A DNA stretch of 64,000 nucleotides from Roseivivax jejudonensis (lineage in GTDB: Bacteria; Pseudomonadota; Alphaproteobacteria; Rhodobacterales; Rhodobacteraceae), in contig NZ_FWFK01000001.1 in the NCBI RefSeq assembly GCF_900172265.1, positions 1 to 64,000 on the forward strand, given 5' to 3'. The notes under the pieces are model-generated. The model was not told the DNA's origin, ran no database searches, and saw only the letters and a program-made list of their open reading frames with translations. Positions 36,032 through 46,045 of the stretch are shown here, one piece after another. The position numbers and the translations under genes are program-made. How positions within the stretch are numbered: position 1 is the first letter of the stretch; every line of letters begins with the position of its first letter.

Positions 36032-36349
36032 GCCTGCTCCCCTCGGTGATGCAATGATCGTCCTAAGGGACAGCACCGGCAGGAGCAAGGGGCCAGCGCG
36101 CCCGCCCCGCCGCCGCGTGGGCGCAGATGCGGCTGTGCGCTAGCGCGTTGAGAGCACGCTCGTTTTCGCGGGTCGGCGCCATTGTTGCGCGAGGACGGAG
36201 CATCGCATGTGCCGCAGGGTTCAGCATCGCGCACCATCGGCCCACTGCACCAGGACCGCCGTCGCCGCCGAACCGTCAGGCTATGGCAGGAGATGCCGGA
36301 CCAGTGCCGGCGCGCGGAATGGCCATGCAGGCCGCCATGTCGCGCATAG
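36032..36349. other. 318-base gap between fabA and fabB
   Basis: No gene with coding character is visible on either strand. The length is unusual for two genes that normally share an operon, so fabB may have its own promoter here, but I cannot identify one. Confidence 0.5.
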
Positions 36350-36859
36350 TCAGGTTTCGGACAGCGCCACCTTCATGTCGCTCACCTGATAGATGGTTTC
36401 GCCATCCGCCTCGACGCGCCCATCGGCGACGCCCATCGTCAGGCGCCGGGTCTGCACCGCCTTGGTGAAATCGACGTAGTAGGTCAGCATCTTGCGGTCC
36501 GGGCGCACCATTCCGGTCAGCTTCACTTCGCCCACGCCGAGCGCGTATCCTCGCCCGGGCCAGCCGCGCCAGCCAAGGTTGAACCCGGTCAACTGCCACA
36601 GGCCGTCGAGACCGAGACATCCCGGCATGATCGGATTGCCCGGAAAGTGACACTCGAAGAACCAGAGGTCGGGGTGGATGTCGAACTCGGCGACCACGTG
36701 CCCCTTGCCATGCGGTCCGCCATCACCCGAAATGTCGGTGATGCGATCCATCATCAGCATCGGCGGTTCCGGCAGTTGGGCGTTGCCGGGGCCGAAAAGC
36801 TCTCCCCGCGCGCATTTCAGCAGGTCGTCCTTGTCGAAGCTCGTCGGATAATCGGCCAT
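36350..36859 (-). CDS. fabA: 3-hydroxydecanoyl-ACP dehydratase/isomerase
   Basis: Introduces the cis double bond at the ten-carbon stage. It is 169 residues of the hot-dog fold, with catalytic His in [22 protein letters not shown] and its Asp in the same segment. The ATG at 36859 (MADYPTSF) is preferred; a GTG two codons upstream is possible. It is divergent from the Irr gene, an arrangement conserved in Rhodobacterales, and the shared 200-base region holds the Irr promoter. Confidence 0.95.
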   Translation of the reverse strand: MADYPTSFDKDDLLKCARGELFGPGNAQLPEPPMLMMDRITDISGDGGPHGKGHVVAEFDIHPDLWFFECHFPGNPIMPGCLGLDGLWQLTGFNLGWRGWPGRGYALGVGEVKLTGMVRPDRKMLTYYVDFTKAVQTRRLTMGVADGRVEADGETIYQVSDMKVALSET

Positions 36860-36977
36860 CTGCACGGGCGCTCATTCGGTTCTGGGTAACAGGGTCGCGA
36901 CCGTCTAGCACCGCGTTCGGCGCCCTTGCAAGTGCGTCCGCAGGGGCACGAGGCACAGCATTCTACCTGGTTTGCGA

Positions 36978-37007
36978 TTGAAATCACTCGGTCCCGCGCC
37001 CTATATT
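36978..37007 (+). promoter_or_regulatory. promoter of the irr gene
   Basis: TTGAAA (36978-36983), 18 bases, TATATT (37002-37007). Transcription would start near 37014, which makes the ATG at 37016 almost leaderless and favours the ATG at 37061. Confidence 0.6.
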
Positions 37008-37060
37008 CCGTGGTAATGCCGACGTCCGGCATCCAAGGACATGAAGGGTTCGACTGGTAC

Positions 37061-37477
37061 ATGACGCCCGAAGCGATTGAGCGCGGAACGTCGTGGCTCG
37101 GCAAGGCCGGGCTTCGCCCTACACGTCAGCGCGTGGCGCTGGCGGCGTTGCTCGTGGGCGATGGCGATGATCGTCACGTCACTGCGGAAAGCCTGTTCGC
37201 CGCCGTCAAGGGAACTGGCGAGAAGGTCTCGCTCGCGACCGTCTACAATACCCTGCGCGCCTTCTGCGATGCCGGTCTGATGCAGGAAGTGACTGTCGAT
37301 GGCTCGAAGAGCTACTTCGACACCAAGACGCACGATCATCCTCACTTCTTCTGGGAAGAGGATGGCCGTCTGACCGATGCGCCGGCGGACGAGCTTCAGA
37401 TCGCGCAGCTGCCGAAAGCGCCCGACGGGGCGGAGATCGCCAGCGTCGATGTGGTCATCCGCCTGCGCCGCAGCTGA
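37061..37477 (+). CDS. irr: Fur-family iron response regulator Irr
   Basis: This is the iron/heme-responsive repressor of alphaproteobacteria, 138 residues. The winged-helix part shows LGKAGLRPTRQRVALAALLVG and EKVSLATVYNTLRAFCDAGLM. The dimer/metal region has THDHPHFFWEEDGRLTDAP, the HxH-type segment that marks Irr against Fur and Mur. An in-frame ATG at 37016 would add 15 residues but would be nearly leaderless. It is divergent from fabA. Confidence 0.88.
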   Translation: MTPEAIERGTSWLGKAGLRPTRQRVALAALLVGDGDDRHVTAESLFAAVKGTGEKVSLATVYNTLRAFCDAGLMQEVTVDGSKSYFDTKTHDHPHFFWEEDGRLTDAPADELQIAQLPKAPDGAEIASVDVVIRLRRS

Positions 37478-37530
37478 CGCCAGGTCGGACACGGCCTTTT
37501 GGACAGGAGATCGCCAGGGCCGCCGAACCG

Positions 37531-38661
37531 TTAGACGGGCTGGCCCCGCTGCCAGATTGCTGTCGGCCGCAACGCATCGTCCAGATGCACCAGATCCGCC
37601 GGACCACCCTCCGTCAGCCGACCAATGTCGGCGCGACCGATCGCGTCCGCCGGCCGCGATGTCGCCATCGCGAGGACCGTCTCCAGCGGCTCTCCGAGCT
37701 CCATCAGTAGACGCATCGCGCGCGGCAGGTCGAGATCGGCGCCGGCGAGCGTTCCGTCCTCCAGCGTCAGCCGGCTGTCCTGCCGGCGCACCTCTCGCCC
37801 GTTCAGGGTGAACCGATCGAGATCCGTGCCGGCCGGCGCCATCGCGTCCGTGACGAGGAAGAGGCGGTCCGGCGACGCTGCAAGCGCGATGCGCAGGGCC
37901 GAAGGATGGACATGGATGCCGTCCGCGATGATCCCCGACCAGAGACGCTCTGTCAGGGCAGCGCCCACGACACCCGGCGCGCGGTGGCCGAGCGGGCTCA
38001 TCGCGTTGAAAAGGTGGGTCGCCATCGTCACGCCCGCCGCGATGGCGCCGCAGGCCGCCTCGTGGGACGCGTCGCTGTGCCCGATCGAGACGATCGCCCC
38101 GGCTTCACGCAGCGCGGCGATCTGCGCGTCCTTGGCAGAGCGCGGCGCGAGCGTGACGATCAGGCTCGGCAATCGCACTGCAGCATCCACGAGACGTGCG
38201 AGATCGGCGTCGTTCATCGGCCGGATGAGATCGCGGTCATGCGCTCCGGCGCGCGCCGGATCGAGGTGCGGCCCCTCGAGATGAAGACCACCAATGCCCC
38301 TGCACGACGCGACGGCCACCTCTGCCGCCGCAATCGCCGCGGCGGTGATCTCGGGACGGTCGGTGATCAGCGTGGGCAGAAGCGTCGTCGTCCCGAGCCT
38401 CGCGTGGGCCTTTGCCATCCGCGAAAGCGTCTCTGCGGTCGGCGCGGCGTTGAACTGTATCCCGCCACCGCCGTTGACCTGGAGATCGACGAGGCCGGGC
38501 GCGAGGATTCCGCCTGACAATGTCCGGCGCGGGACACGTGCAGGCAACTCACTGTCGGAAGCTATGGCAGCGACTTCGCCATCCTCGATCAGCAGCGCCG
38601 CGGCGTCGCGAAAGCGCACCCCGTCGAAGATCCGTGCGCCGATCAGGACCTCGGCGCTCAT
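37531..38661 (-). CDS. nagA: N-acetylglucosamine-6-phosphate deacetylase
   Basis: Removes acetate from GlcNAc-6-P in amino-sugar and cell-wall recycling. It is 376 residues, an amidohydrolase with LAPGLVDLQVNGGGG (the expected HxH position reads DLQVNG, as in many NagA), LHLEGPHLDP metal Glu, SIGHSDASHE, THLFNAMSP and LVTDAMAPAG catalytic Asp. It starts four bases inside the end of the kinase gene (overlap 38658-38661), so kinase and deacetylase are translated together. Confidence 0.93.
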   Translation of the reverse strand: MSAEVLIGARIFDGVRFRDAAALLIEDGEVAAIASDSELPARVPRRTLSGGILAPGLVDLQVNGGGGIQFNAAPTAETLSRMAKAHARLGTTTLLPTLITDRPEITAAAIAAAEVAVASCRGIGGLHLEGPHLDPARAGAHDRDLIRPMNDADLARLVDAAVRLPSLIVTLAPRSAKDAQIAALREAGAIVSIGHSDASHEAACGAIAAGVTMATHLFNAMSPLGHRAPGVVGAALTERLWSGIIADGIHVHPSALRIALAASPDRLFLVTDAMAPAGTDLDRFTLNGREVRRQDSRLTLEDGTLAGADLDLPRAMRLLMELGEPLETVLAMATSRPADAIGRADIGRLTEGGPADLVHLDDALRPTAIWQRGQPV

Positions 38662-39536
38662 GCGTCCGTCTCCGCGAGTTGCCGGGCCCGCGCCAGCGCG
38701 CCGTCGAGGGCGCTGCCTCGCGGCGCGACGCGGGCCTCAGCCAGCGCGGGCGGGAGGTGGTCTGCATAGCTCTCGGCCAGACCGCCCAGCAAACAGAACG
38801 GCTCTCCCGTCTCCCAACCGAGCGCATGGGCGGCCCGTTGGAGATAGGCGGCACCGTCGGACAGGATCGCCGTGGCGGTCGCGTCTCCCGCACGGGCGGC
38901 CTCGGCGACGTCCCGGGCAAGCGCCGCGAAGGCCGCGGCGTCCGCATCACGGGCGAAGGCGACGATCCCGGCGATGCCGCCGTGCCGCGCGAACGCGGCA
39001 TCGGTCAGCGGGCTCGGCGATTGCAGCCCTTCGGCCGCGTGCAAGGTTCGAGCGAGCAACGCCTTGCCGATCCATGCGCCGGACGCCTCGTCTCCGAGAA
39101 CAGCGCCATGCCCGCCGATGGCCCGCACACTGCCCGACCCGCTCCGTGCGAGGAACGACCCGGTGCCGACACCCGCGAGCGTGCCGCCCCCCCCGGCGAA
39201 GGCACCGCGCAGCGCGGCGCGCCAGTCTTCCTCCACCACGACCCGTTCGAGCCCGAGCGCCCTGCCGACGCGAGCGGTGACGTCGTCGTCGATGGCGCCC
39301 GCGACCGACAGACAGACCGGCAGCCCTGCGAGGCTTCGCCCAGTGTCCGCTTCGAGCGCCTCCAATCCCTCGCGGAGGACCGCGAGGCTGCCGTCGAAAT
39401 CGGAGAACACGTTGGCCGGACCGCGGGCGATCACGACCCGGCGTCCCCCGTCCTCGAGCGCGAACCGGCTGCCGCTACCGCCGCCGTCGATCCCGATAAT
39501 GCCGCTCGGGCTCACGCTGTCGTCACCGCTTCCCAT
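38658..39536 (-). CDS. N-acetylglucosamine kinase (BadF/BadG ATPase family)
   Basis: Probably phosphorylates GlcNAc to feed NagA. It is 292 residues with the actin-like ATPase motifs IIGIDGGGSGSRFAL (phosphate 1), VCLSVAGAIDDD, LAGVGTGSFLARS (phosphate 2) and GGHGAVLGDEASGAWIG. The kinase/deacetylase pairing supports a GlcNAc role; glucosamine kinase is the main alternative. Start taken at MGSGDDSVSP; the GTG five codons further in is possible. Confidence 0.85.
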   Translation of the reverse strand: MGSGDDSVSPSGIIGIDGGGSGSRFALEDGGRRVVIARGPANVFSDFDGSLAVLREGLEALEADTGRSLAGLPVCLSVAGAIDDDVTARVGRALGLERVVVEEDWRAALRGAFAGGGGTLAGVGTGSFLARSGSGSVRAIGGHGAVLGDEASGAWIGKALLARTLHAAEGLQSPSPLTDAAFARHGGIAGIVAFARDADAAAFAALARDVAEAARAGDATATAILSDGAAYLQRAAHALGWETGEPFCLLGGLAESYADHLPPALAEARVAPRGSALDGALARARQLAETDA

Positions 39537-39577
39537 CCCCGGGAAAGGGCAGCGCCCGGCGGCGATGTCAAGCGGGC

Positions 39578-40408
39578 TCAGATCGCTGCGCTGGCCCGAC
39601 GGGTCACAACGATGCGCCGCACGAACGCCACCACGAAGAGTGCCGTGAGGATCAGAACGACCGTCGGCGCGGGGGCGCTGTCGAGCCAGAAGCTTGCATA
39701 CGTGCCGCCGGCCATCGACACGACGCAGACCGCGACGGCCACCGCCAGCATCGCGCCAAACCGCCGGACACACAGAAAGGCGATGGCCCCCGGCGCGATG
39801 AGCAGCCCGACCGCGAGGATCAGGCCGGTCGCCGTCAGGGTCGCGACGACCGTCAGCGACAGGATCGCGAGCAGCAGGTAATGCAGCAGCGCGACCGGCA
39901 GGCCGGACGCCCGCGCCTGCGCCGGATCGAAGGCGTGAAGCAGGAAGTCGCGCCACTTCATGAGGAGAACGGCGGACACCGGGACCGCGATGGCGGCGGC
40001 CGACCACAGATCGCCGCCGCTCACGCCCAGCATATTGCCGAACAGGATGTGGTCGAGGTGCTGGTTCGTATTCACCTGCGTGTAGAGCACGATGCCGAGG
40101 CCGAACATCCCGGAGAATACGACGCCCATGACCGTGTCACGCTTCACGCGGCTGTTCTCGGCGAGGAACCCCGTCAGAAGGGCGCAACTCATGCCGGCGG
40201 CGAAGGCTCCGAGGATGAGCGGAATACCGGTGATCCACGCGAGAACGACGCCCGGCAGGATCGCATGGCTCACCGCGTCGCCCATCAGCGCCCAGCCCTT
40301 GAGCACCAGGAAACACGACAGGAGCGCCGTCGGGACCGCGACGATCGCGCCGATGAGAAACGCGTTCTGCATGAACGGGAACTGGAAGGGCAACAGGAGG
40401 TCCGTCAT
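39578..40408 (-). CDS. sitD: metal ABC transporter permease (SitD type)
   Basis: This second permease of the manganese/iron importer has 276 residues with about eight helices and the ABC-3 family signature LVLKGWALMGDAVSHAILPGVVLAW. It overlaps the preceding permease gene by four bases (ATGA). It is the last gene of the four-gene operon. Confidence 0.88.
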   Translation of the reverse strand: MTDLLLPFQFPFMQNAFLIGAIVAVPTALLSCFLVLKGWALMGDAVSHAILPGVVLAWITGIPLILGAFAAGMSCALLTGFLAENSRVKRDTVMGVVFSGMFGLGIVLYTQVNTNQHLDHILFGNMLGVSGGDLWSAAAIAVPVSAVLLMKWRDFLLHAFDPAQARASGLPVALLHYLLLAILSLTVVATLTATGLILAVGLLIAPGAIAFLCVRRFGAMLAVAVAVCVVSMAGGTYASFWLDSAPAPTVVLILTALFVVAFVRRIVVTRRASAAI

Positions 40409-41283
40409 CGGGCCGGGCTCCGATCGGTCGTTGCATCGGCGCTATCGCGCGCGGCCCGGGCGCGGGCCGCAAGGAGGCCGTGCTTCGGCGCCACCACGAA
40501 CGCGACGAGAAAGATAAGCGTCTGCAGGCACACGATGACGCCGCCGGTCGCCCCGTCGAGGAAATAGCTTGCGTACGCTCCGGCAAAGCTCGTGCCCGCG
40601 CCGATCACCACCGCCACAATCAAAAGACGCGGGAACCGGTCGCACAGCAGGTAAGCGGTCGCGCCCGGCGTCACCACCATGGCGATCACGAGAAAGGCGC
40701 CGACGGTCTGCATCGCCGCGACCACCGCGAGCGACAAGAGCGTGAAGAAGATGAGCCTCAGGCGGCCGGGGTTCAGGCCGATGGACCGGGCGTGCGTCTC
40801 GTCGAAGAAGACCGCGAGCAGATCCTTCCACTTGGCCACAAGCACCGCGAGCGACACTACGCCGATCAGCACAAGCTGGACCGTGTCGCCCGGCGAGATC
40901 GCCAGGATATTGCCCATCGTGATCGTCTGTACGCTGACCGCCATCGGGTTCAGCGACACCATGAACAGGCCCAGCCCGAAGAAGGCCGTGAAGATCAGCC
41001 CGATGATGACGTCGATCTTCAGGCCCGACCGCTCCGAGAGAAACAGCATCGTGCCGGCGGCGAGCCCGCCCGCGATGAAGGCGCCGAGCGCGAACGGCAG
41101 GCCGAGCATGTAGGCGCCGGCGACCCCGGGGACGACCGAATGCGAGAGTGCGTCGCCGATCAGGCTCCACCCCTTTAGCATGAGGTAGGCCGAGAGAAAG
41201 GCGCACAGCGCACCGACGAGCGAGGACACCCACATGGCGTTGGTCATGTAACCGTAGCTGAACGGTTCGAGCAGCACGCTCAT
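40405..41283 (-). CDS. sitC: metal ABC transporter permease (SitC type)
   Basis: This first permease of the importer has 292 residues with about eight helices and the matching signature LMLKGWSLIGDALSHSVVPGVAGAY. The start at MSVLLEPFSYGYM is 49 bases after the ATPase stop. Two different permeases in one operon is the Sit/Mts arrangement for Mn2+/Fe2+, whereas ZnuB systems have one. Confidence 0.88.
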   Translation of the reverse strand: MSVLLEPFSYGYMTNAMWVSSLVGALCAFLSAYLMLKGWSLIGDALSHSVVPGVAGAYMLGLPFALGAFIAGGLAAGTMLFLSERSGLKIDVIIGLIFTAFFGLGLFMVSLNPMAVSVQTITMGNILAISPGDTVQLVLIGVVSLAVLVAKWKDLLAVFFDETHARSIGLNPGRLRLIFFTLLSLAVVAAMQTVGAFLVIAMVVTPGATAYLLCDRFPRLLIVAVVIGAGTSFAGAYASYFLDGATGGVIVCLQTLIFLVAFVVAPKHGLLAARARAARDSADATTDRSPAR

Positions 41284-41332
41284 CGGCCGCTCCTCCGCCC
41301 GGTCCGGGCGTCGTCGCACGCGCTCGCCCCGG

Positions 41333-42208
41333 TCACGATCCATCTCCGGTCGTGCGCGCTCGGTTGCCGTAGTGCACGAGCGGCCGTTCGTCGTCGGTGA
41401 AGATCGACACCGCGCGCGCGTCCTCGTCGTGGTCGTCATGCAGATCCTTCCCGCCGAGCGTGAACTGCCGCAGGACGCCGCCAAAGGCGCGCTCGAGATT
41501 GGACTTGGTGAAGACCTCTTCGGTCGCGCCGTGGGCCAGGACCGTGCCCTTTACCAGAACGGTGCGATCGCAGAACTCGGGCACGGAGCCGAGGTTGTGG
41601 GTCGAGACAAGCATCACCCGCCCCTCCTCGCGCAGCTCGCGCAACAGCGCGATGATCTGCTCCTCGGTTCTGACATCCACCCCGGTAAACGGCTCGTCGA
41701 GGAGGATCACCTGCCCTTCCTGCGCAAGAGCCCGGGCGAGGAACACACGCTTGCGCTGTCCGCCCGACAACTCGCCGATCTGGCGATGTCGGAAATCGGT
41801 CATGTTGACCCGTGCCAATGCGGCATCCACCGCAGCGCGATCCGCGTCGCGCGGGCGCCGGAAAAAGCCCATGTGACCGTACCGGCCCATCATGACAACG
41901 TCTTCGACCAGCACCGGAAAGGCCCAGTCCACCTCTTCGGATTGCGGGACGTAGGCCACGAGGTTGCGCGACAGCGCATCTCGCACCGTCATCCCGAGCA
42001 GGCGGATGTCGCCCTTGGCGACGGGTAGAAAGCCCATGATCGCCTTGAACAGCGTGGATTTGCCGGCCCCGTTGACGCCGACGAGCGCGGTGATGGTGCC
42101 TTGCGGGATCGAGAACGAGGCATCGCGAAGCGCGGTGTGCCCGTTGCGATAGGTGACGGTCACCCCCGTCGCGTCGATCCCGCCCGTCGTGACCGCAACG
42201 TCCTTCAC
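41333..42208 (-). CDS. sitB: metal ABC transporter ATPase (SitB type)
   Basis: This ATPase has 291 residues: Walker [15 protein letters not shown] (about residue 43), Q-loop [10 protein letters not shown], signature [15 protein letters not shown], Walker [13 protein letters not shown] and STHN switch. The YVPQxxxVDWxFP segment is characteristic of Mn/Zn-type ABC proteins. A C-terminal extension of about 40 residues is rich in His and Asp ([12 protein letters not shown]), possibly a cytoplasmic metal sensor. The start overlaps the sitA stop. Confidence 0.9.
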   Translation of the reverse strand: MKDVAVTTGGIDATGVTVTYRNGHTALRDASFSIPQGTITALVGVNGAGKSTLFKAIMGFLPVAKGDIRLLGMTVRDALSRNLVAYVPQSEEVDWAFPVLVEDVVMMGRYGHMGFFRRPRDADRAAVDAALARVNMTDFRHRQIGELSGGQRKRVFLARALAQEGQVILLDEPFTGVDVRTEEQIIALLRELREEGRVMLVSTHNLGSVPEFCDRTVLVKGTVLAHGATEEVFTKSNLERAFGGVLRQFTLGGKDLHDDHDEDARAVSIFTDDERPLVHYGNRARTTGDGS

Positions 42209-43101
42209 GAGGGATCCTCCGGAGCGAGGCCGTCGGCCACGGTGCTGGCCGTCACCCGCAACAGGTCGAGATAGGTCGGAACCGGCCCGTCCGCCGCAGA
42301 CAGCGAGTCGACGTAGATTTCACCTGCGTAGCGCGCGCCGGTCTCGCGTGCGACCTGCTGCGCCGGCCGGGTGCTGACCGTGCTTTCGCAGAATACCGCG
42401 GGCACGTCGTGCTCGCGCACACCGTCGATGACGGCCCGCACCTGCTGTGGGGTGCCGACCTGGTCCGCGTTCATGGGCCAGAGGTAGAGTTCCTTGAGCC
42501 CGAAGTCGCGCGCGAAATAGGAGAACGCGCCCTCGCAGGTAACGAGCCAGCGCTGCTCTTCGGGGATGCCGGAGATGCGCTCGCGCAGCGGCTCCAGCGT
42601 GTCGCGGATCTCCTGCTTGTAGGCCTCGGCGTTGCTCTCGTAGGTATCGGCATTGTCCGGGTCCGCCTCCGACAGCGCGTCGGCGATATTGTCGACATAG
42701 ACGAGCGCGCTTTCGAGCCCCATCCAGGCATGCGGGTTCGATTGTCCCTCGTAGGCGCCTTCGGAGATCGGGATCGGGTCGATGCCCTCGGAGATGGTGG
42801 CCGACGGCACGTCCCCGAGATTGCCGAGAAACTGCTCGAACCAGAGTTCGAGGTTCAGCCCGTTCCAGAGGATGAGGTCCGCATCCTGCGCGCTCACGAT
42901 GTCGCGCGGCGTCGGCTCGTAGCCGTGGATCTCGGCGCCGGGCTTGGTCACCGATACCACTTCGGCCGCGTCGCCCGCGACGTTCCGCGCCATGTCGGCG
43001 ATCACGGTGAAGGTCGTCACGACCTTCAGCCGGTCCTCCTGGGCGTTCGCTCCGCCGGCCACCACGCCGAGACAAAGAGCAAAGACGATCGGGGCACGCA
43101 T
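42205..43101 (-). CDS. sitA: metal ABC transporter substrate-binding protein (SitA type)
   Basis: This periplasmic cluster A-I receptor has 298 residues with a signal peptide ending ANA-QED. Likely metal ligands are His in [11 protein letters not shown], His in SNPHAWMG, Glu in [15 protein letters not shown] and Asp in YVDSLS, the His-His-Glu-Asp set of Mn2+/Fe2+ receptors (zinc receptors use a third His). There is no His-rich loop, which also argues against zinc. First gene of sitABCD; a palindrome 27 bases upstream is a likely Mur/Fur site. Confidence 0.9.
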   Translation of the reverse strand: MRAPIVFALCLGVVAGGANAQEDRLKVVTTFTVIADMARNVAGDAAEVVSVTKPGAEIHGYEPTPRDIVSAQDADLILWNGLNLELWFEQFLGNLGDVPSATISEGIDPIPISEGAYEGQSNPHAWMGLESALVYVDNIADALSEADPDNADTYESNAEAYKQEIRDTLEPLRERISGIPEEQRWLVTCEGAFSYFARDFGLKELYLWPMNADQVGTPQQVRAVIDGVREHDVPAVFCESTVSTRPAQQVARETGARYAGEIYVDSLSAADGPVPTYLDLLRVTASTVADGLAPEDPS

Positions 43102-43127
43102 GAACAGGTCTCCTCGAGCTCGCTTAC

Positions 43128-43144
43128 TTGCGAATAAGTCGCAA
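43128..43144. promoter_or_regulatory. Mur/Fur-like operator before sitA
   Basis: TTGCGAATAAGTCGCAA has perfect 6-bp arms (TTGCGA/TCGCAA) around ATAAG. It resembles the TGCNNATNNNNNNGCA-type boxes of the alphaproteobacterial manganese regulator Mur. Confidence 0.65.
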
Positions 43145-43268
43145 CTGGAGTGAGACTGAGAACGCGGCGCGCGAAGATCAAGTCCTTGCCGAAAATATTC
43201 CCGGCAGGACCGCACCGACAGGACCCACCGCCGCGCCGATCCGCCCGATGGGAATGGTGCAAACGCGA

Positions 43269-43295
43269 ACGGCCCCGCGCGGTGCGCGGGGCCGT
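43269..43295 (-). terminator. terminator downstream of icd
   Basis: ACGGCCCCGCGC and GCGCGGGGCCGT form a 12-bp stem with a GGT loop, 26 bases after the icd stop. Confidence 0.75.
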
Positions 43296-43321
43296 CACGG
43301 CACCCGGTCGGGCTCGAGTGA

Positions 43322-45544
43322 TCAGCCGATGATCTTGTTCAGCGTGGCCGAGGGCCGCATGACCGACGCGGTCTTCTTCGCGTCCGGGTGATAATACCCG
43401 CCGAGGTCCACAGCGTTGCCCTGCGCCTCCGCCAGTTCCTGGGTGATCTGGTCGGCGTTCACGCGAAGCGTTTCTGCGATGGGCTTGAAGTGGTCGGCGA
43501 TCTCGGAATCCTCGCTCTGCTCCGCCAGCGCCTCGGCCCAGTAGAGCGCGAACCAGAAGTGGCTGTCGCGGTTGTCGGGCTGGCCGACCTTGCGCGACGG
43601 CGAGCGGTCGTTGTCGAGCACGCCCTGCGTGGCGGCCTCGACCCCGCGGCCGAGCACCCGAGCCTTTTCGTTGCCGGTCTGGTCGGCGAGGAACTTCAGG
43701 CTTTCGCCCAGCGCGCAGAACTCGCCGAGGCTGTCCCAGCGCAGGTGGTTCTGTTCCTGCAGCTGCTGGACGTGCTTGGGCGCGGAGCCCCCTGCCCCGG
43801 TCTCGAACAGACCGCCGCCGTTCATCAGTTTCACGATCGAGAGCATTTTTGCCGAAGTGCCGAGCTCGAGGATCGGGAACAGGTCGGTCAGGTAATCGCG
43901 CAGCACGTTGCCGGTGATCGCGATCGAGTTCTCGCCCTTGCGGATGGTCTCCAACGTCCGGCGCGTGGCCTCGCGCGGCGCCATGATCTCGAATTTGTCG
44001 GCCACGCCCTCTGCCTCGAGGATGGGGCGGACGAAGCGGATGAGTTCGGCATCGTGCGCGCGCGTCTCGTCAAGCCAGAAGATCGCCTCGCATCCCTCGG
44101 CGCGCTGGCGCTCGATGGCGAGCTTCACCCAATCCTCGATCGGCGCTTTCTTGGCGCTCGCCGCGCGCCAGATGTCGCCCGCTTCCACGGCATGCTCATG
44201 GAGCACGTCGCCATTGGCCAGCACCATGCGGACAGTGCCCTTGGCCGGAATCTCGAACGTGGTGGGGTGCGAGCCGTATTCCTCGGCCTTCTGCGCCATC
44301 AGTCCGATGTTCTGGACCGTGCCCGACGTGCGCGGGTCGAGCGCACCGGTTTCCTTGAAGTACTCGATCGCCGCGTCGTAGACCGGCGCGTAGCTGCGGT
44401 CGGGGATCACGCAGTTGACGTCGTGCTGCGCGTCGTCCGGGCCCCAGCCCTTGCCGCCGGCCCGGATCACCGCGGGCATGGACGCGTCGATGATGACGTC
44501 CGACGGCACGTGCAGGTTGCTGATGCCCTTGCCCGAGTCGACCATGTACATGGGCGGGCGGTCGGCCATGACGCGCTCGATCTCGGCGCGGATCTCGTCG
44601 CCCTTGCCGGTGTCGTCGAGCCGCGCCATCAGGTCCTTGATGCCCGAGTTCGGGTTCACGCCGGCCGACTTCAGCGCGTCGCCGTACGTGTCGAACACCG
44701 GCTTCAGGAATTCCTTGACCGCATGGCCGAAGATGATCGGATCCGAGACCTTCATCATCGTCGCCTTGAGGTGAAGCGAGAACAGGATGCCGGCATCCTT
44801 TGTCTTCTCGATCTGTTCGGACAGGAAGGCGTCGAGCTTGGCGGCGGACATGTAGGTCGCATCCACCACCGTTCCCGCCGGGTAGTCGACGCCCGTCTTC
44901 AGGACCGTCTCGGAGCCGTCCTCGGCCACGTGCACGATCTTGGCCGCGCCGGCCTGGGCGTCCGACAACGTCGCCGACACCTCGTTCTCGTAGAAGTCGC
45001 CACCGGGCATCGAGCTGACGCACGTCTTGCTCTCGGGCGCCCAGGACCCCATCGAATGCGGATTGGCCATCGCGTATTTCTTGACCGCGGCCGCGGCGCG
45101 CCGGTCGGAATTGCCTTCGCGCAGAACCGGGTTGACCGCCGAGCCCTTGATCGTGTCGTAGCGCGCGCGGATGTCCTTCTCGGCGTCGGTCTCCGGCGCC
45201 TCGGGATAGTCGGGGATGTCGTATCCCTGTGCCTGCAGCTCTTTGACCGCGGCCACGAGTTGCGGCACCGACGCCGAGATGTTCGGCAGCTTGATGACGT
45301 TCGCGTTCGGCTCCTTCACGATGCGCCCGAGCGCGGCGAGATCGTCTTCCTGCCGCTGCGCCTCGGTCAGGCGATCGGGGAAGGTCGCCACGATGCGGCC
45401 GGCAAGCGAGATGTCGCGCAGGCCCACGGACACGCCGGCGGCATCTGCGAAGCTGCGGACGATCGGCAGAAGCGAGAACGACGCCAGTTCGGGCGCCTCG
45501 TCGACCTTGGTGTAAATGATGTCGGGAATGTGCGGATCGGCCAT
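43322..45544 (-). CDS. icd: isocitrate dehydrogenase (NADP+), monomeric type
   Basis: TCA-cycle enzyme oxidising isocitrate to 2-oxoglutarate. The 740-residue length and sequence identify the monomeric IDH-II family: [19 protein letters not shown] at the N-terminus, [60 protein letters not shown] and [12 protein letters not shown]. It is a single gene with its own terminator. A symmetrical GTATAC-containing element lies 32 bases upstream of the start and could be an operator. Confidence 0.97.
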   Translation of the reverse strand: MADPHIPDIIYTKVDEAPELASFSLLPIVRSFADAAGVSVGLRDISLAGRIVATFPDRLTEAQRQEDDLAALGRIVKEPNANVIKLPNISASVPQLVAAVKELQAQGYDIPDYPEAPETDAEKDIRARYDTIKGSAVNPVLREGNSDRRAAAAVKKYAMANPHSMGSWAPESKTCVSSMPGGDFYENEVSATLSDAQAGAAKIVHVAEDGSETVLKTGVDYPAGTVVDATYMSAAKLDAFLSEQIEKTKDAGILFSLHLKATMMKVSDPIIFGHAVKEFLKPVFDTYGDALKSAGVNPNSGIKDLMARLDDTGKGDEIRAEIERVMADRPPMYMVDSGKGISNLHVPSDVIIDASMPAVIRAGGKGWGPDDAQHDVNCVIPDRSYAPVYDAAIEYFKETGALDPRTSGTVQNIGLMAQKAEEYGSHPTTFEIPAKGTVRMVLANGDVLHEHAVEAGDIWRAASAKKAPIEDWVKLAIERQRAEGCEAIFWLDETRAHDAELIRFVRPILEAEGVADKFEIMAPREATRRTLETIRKGENSIAITGNVLRDYLTDLFPILELGTSAKMLSIVKLMNGGGLFETGAGGSAPKHVQQLQEQNHLRWDSLGEFCALGESLKFLADQTGNEKARVLGRGVEAATQGVLDNDRSPSRKVGQPDNRDSHFWFALYWAEALAEQSEDSEIADHFKPIAETLRVNADQITQELAEAQGNAVDLGGYYHPDAKKTASVMRPSATLNKIIG

Positions 45545-45576
45545 GTCTCTCTCGTCCCTTGTCCAGTCGGGCGTTC

Positions 45577-45592
45577 GTATACCCCGGTATAC
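45577..45592. promoter_or_regulatory. palindrome in the icd leader
   Basis: GTATACCCCGGTATAC has 7-bp arms (GTATACC/GGTATAC) and contains two GTATAC elements exactly 10 bp apart, one helical turn. This form suits a dimeric regulator. The regulator is unknown. Confidence 0.55.
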
Positions 45593-46045
45593 ATCGCAGG
45601 TCTACCGGACAGACGCGCCCCCCGTCCGGCGGGACCGCGCGCACCCTACGCGATCGCACGGGCCTTGGCGATGCCGTCGCGCGGGTGGTGCCCGGAGAAC
45701 GCAGGACCAGCGTATCTCAAGCTGTTTGGAGGGTCCTGGCCGCACTCGCGCGGACTGCCCAAGTGGGCATCGCGCGGCACCAAGACGCGGTTCCCCCGGC
45801 CGGCAGGCTCGCGGCCGCGCGGCGCCACGTCGCCGAAAACCGGCGACCCGGCAAGCCCCGAGCCGACCGGGACCGACCGTGATACGCCCGTGGCCGCCGA
45901 ACCGCGGCGCGCCAATAGTTTGCCGCGCATACCCAATTTCCTTGCCAGCGGCGCCCGTCCCCGGCACTCTCATGATCGGAGGCATGACAGCCGACGCCTC
46001 CGTTGAGATCCCGGAAAACGGGACCGAGCAGTGATGAGGCAACCA
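45593..46045. other. intergenic region between icd and the YcbK gene
   Basis: About 450 bases with no convincing gene. Minus-strand frames of about 100 codons are open here but are Arg/Gly/Pro-rich in the manner of GC-driven chance frames and have no ribosome binding site. I see no clear promoter hexamers. Confidence 0.5.

Noticed and set aside
40405-43101. Zinc importer (znuABC)
   Set aside because: Two different permeases, no His-rich loop and a likely His-His-Glu-Asp site fit a manganese/iron Sit-type system better.
45602-46042. Minus-strand frames of about 95-145 codons between icd and the YcbK gene
   Set aside because: Composition is that of chance GC-rich frames, several overlap one another in different frames, and no start signal is visible.
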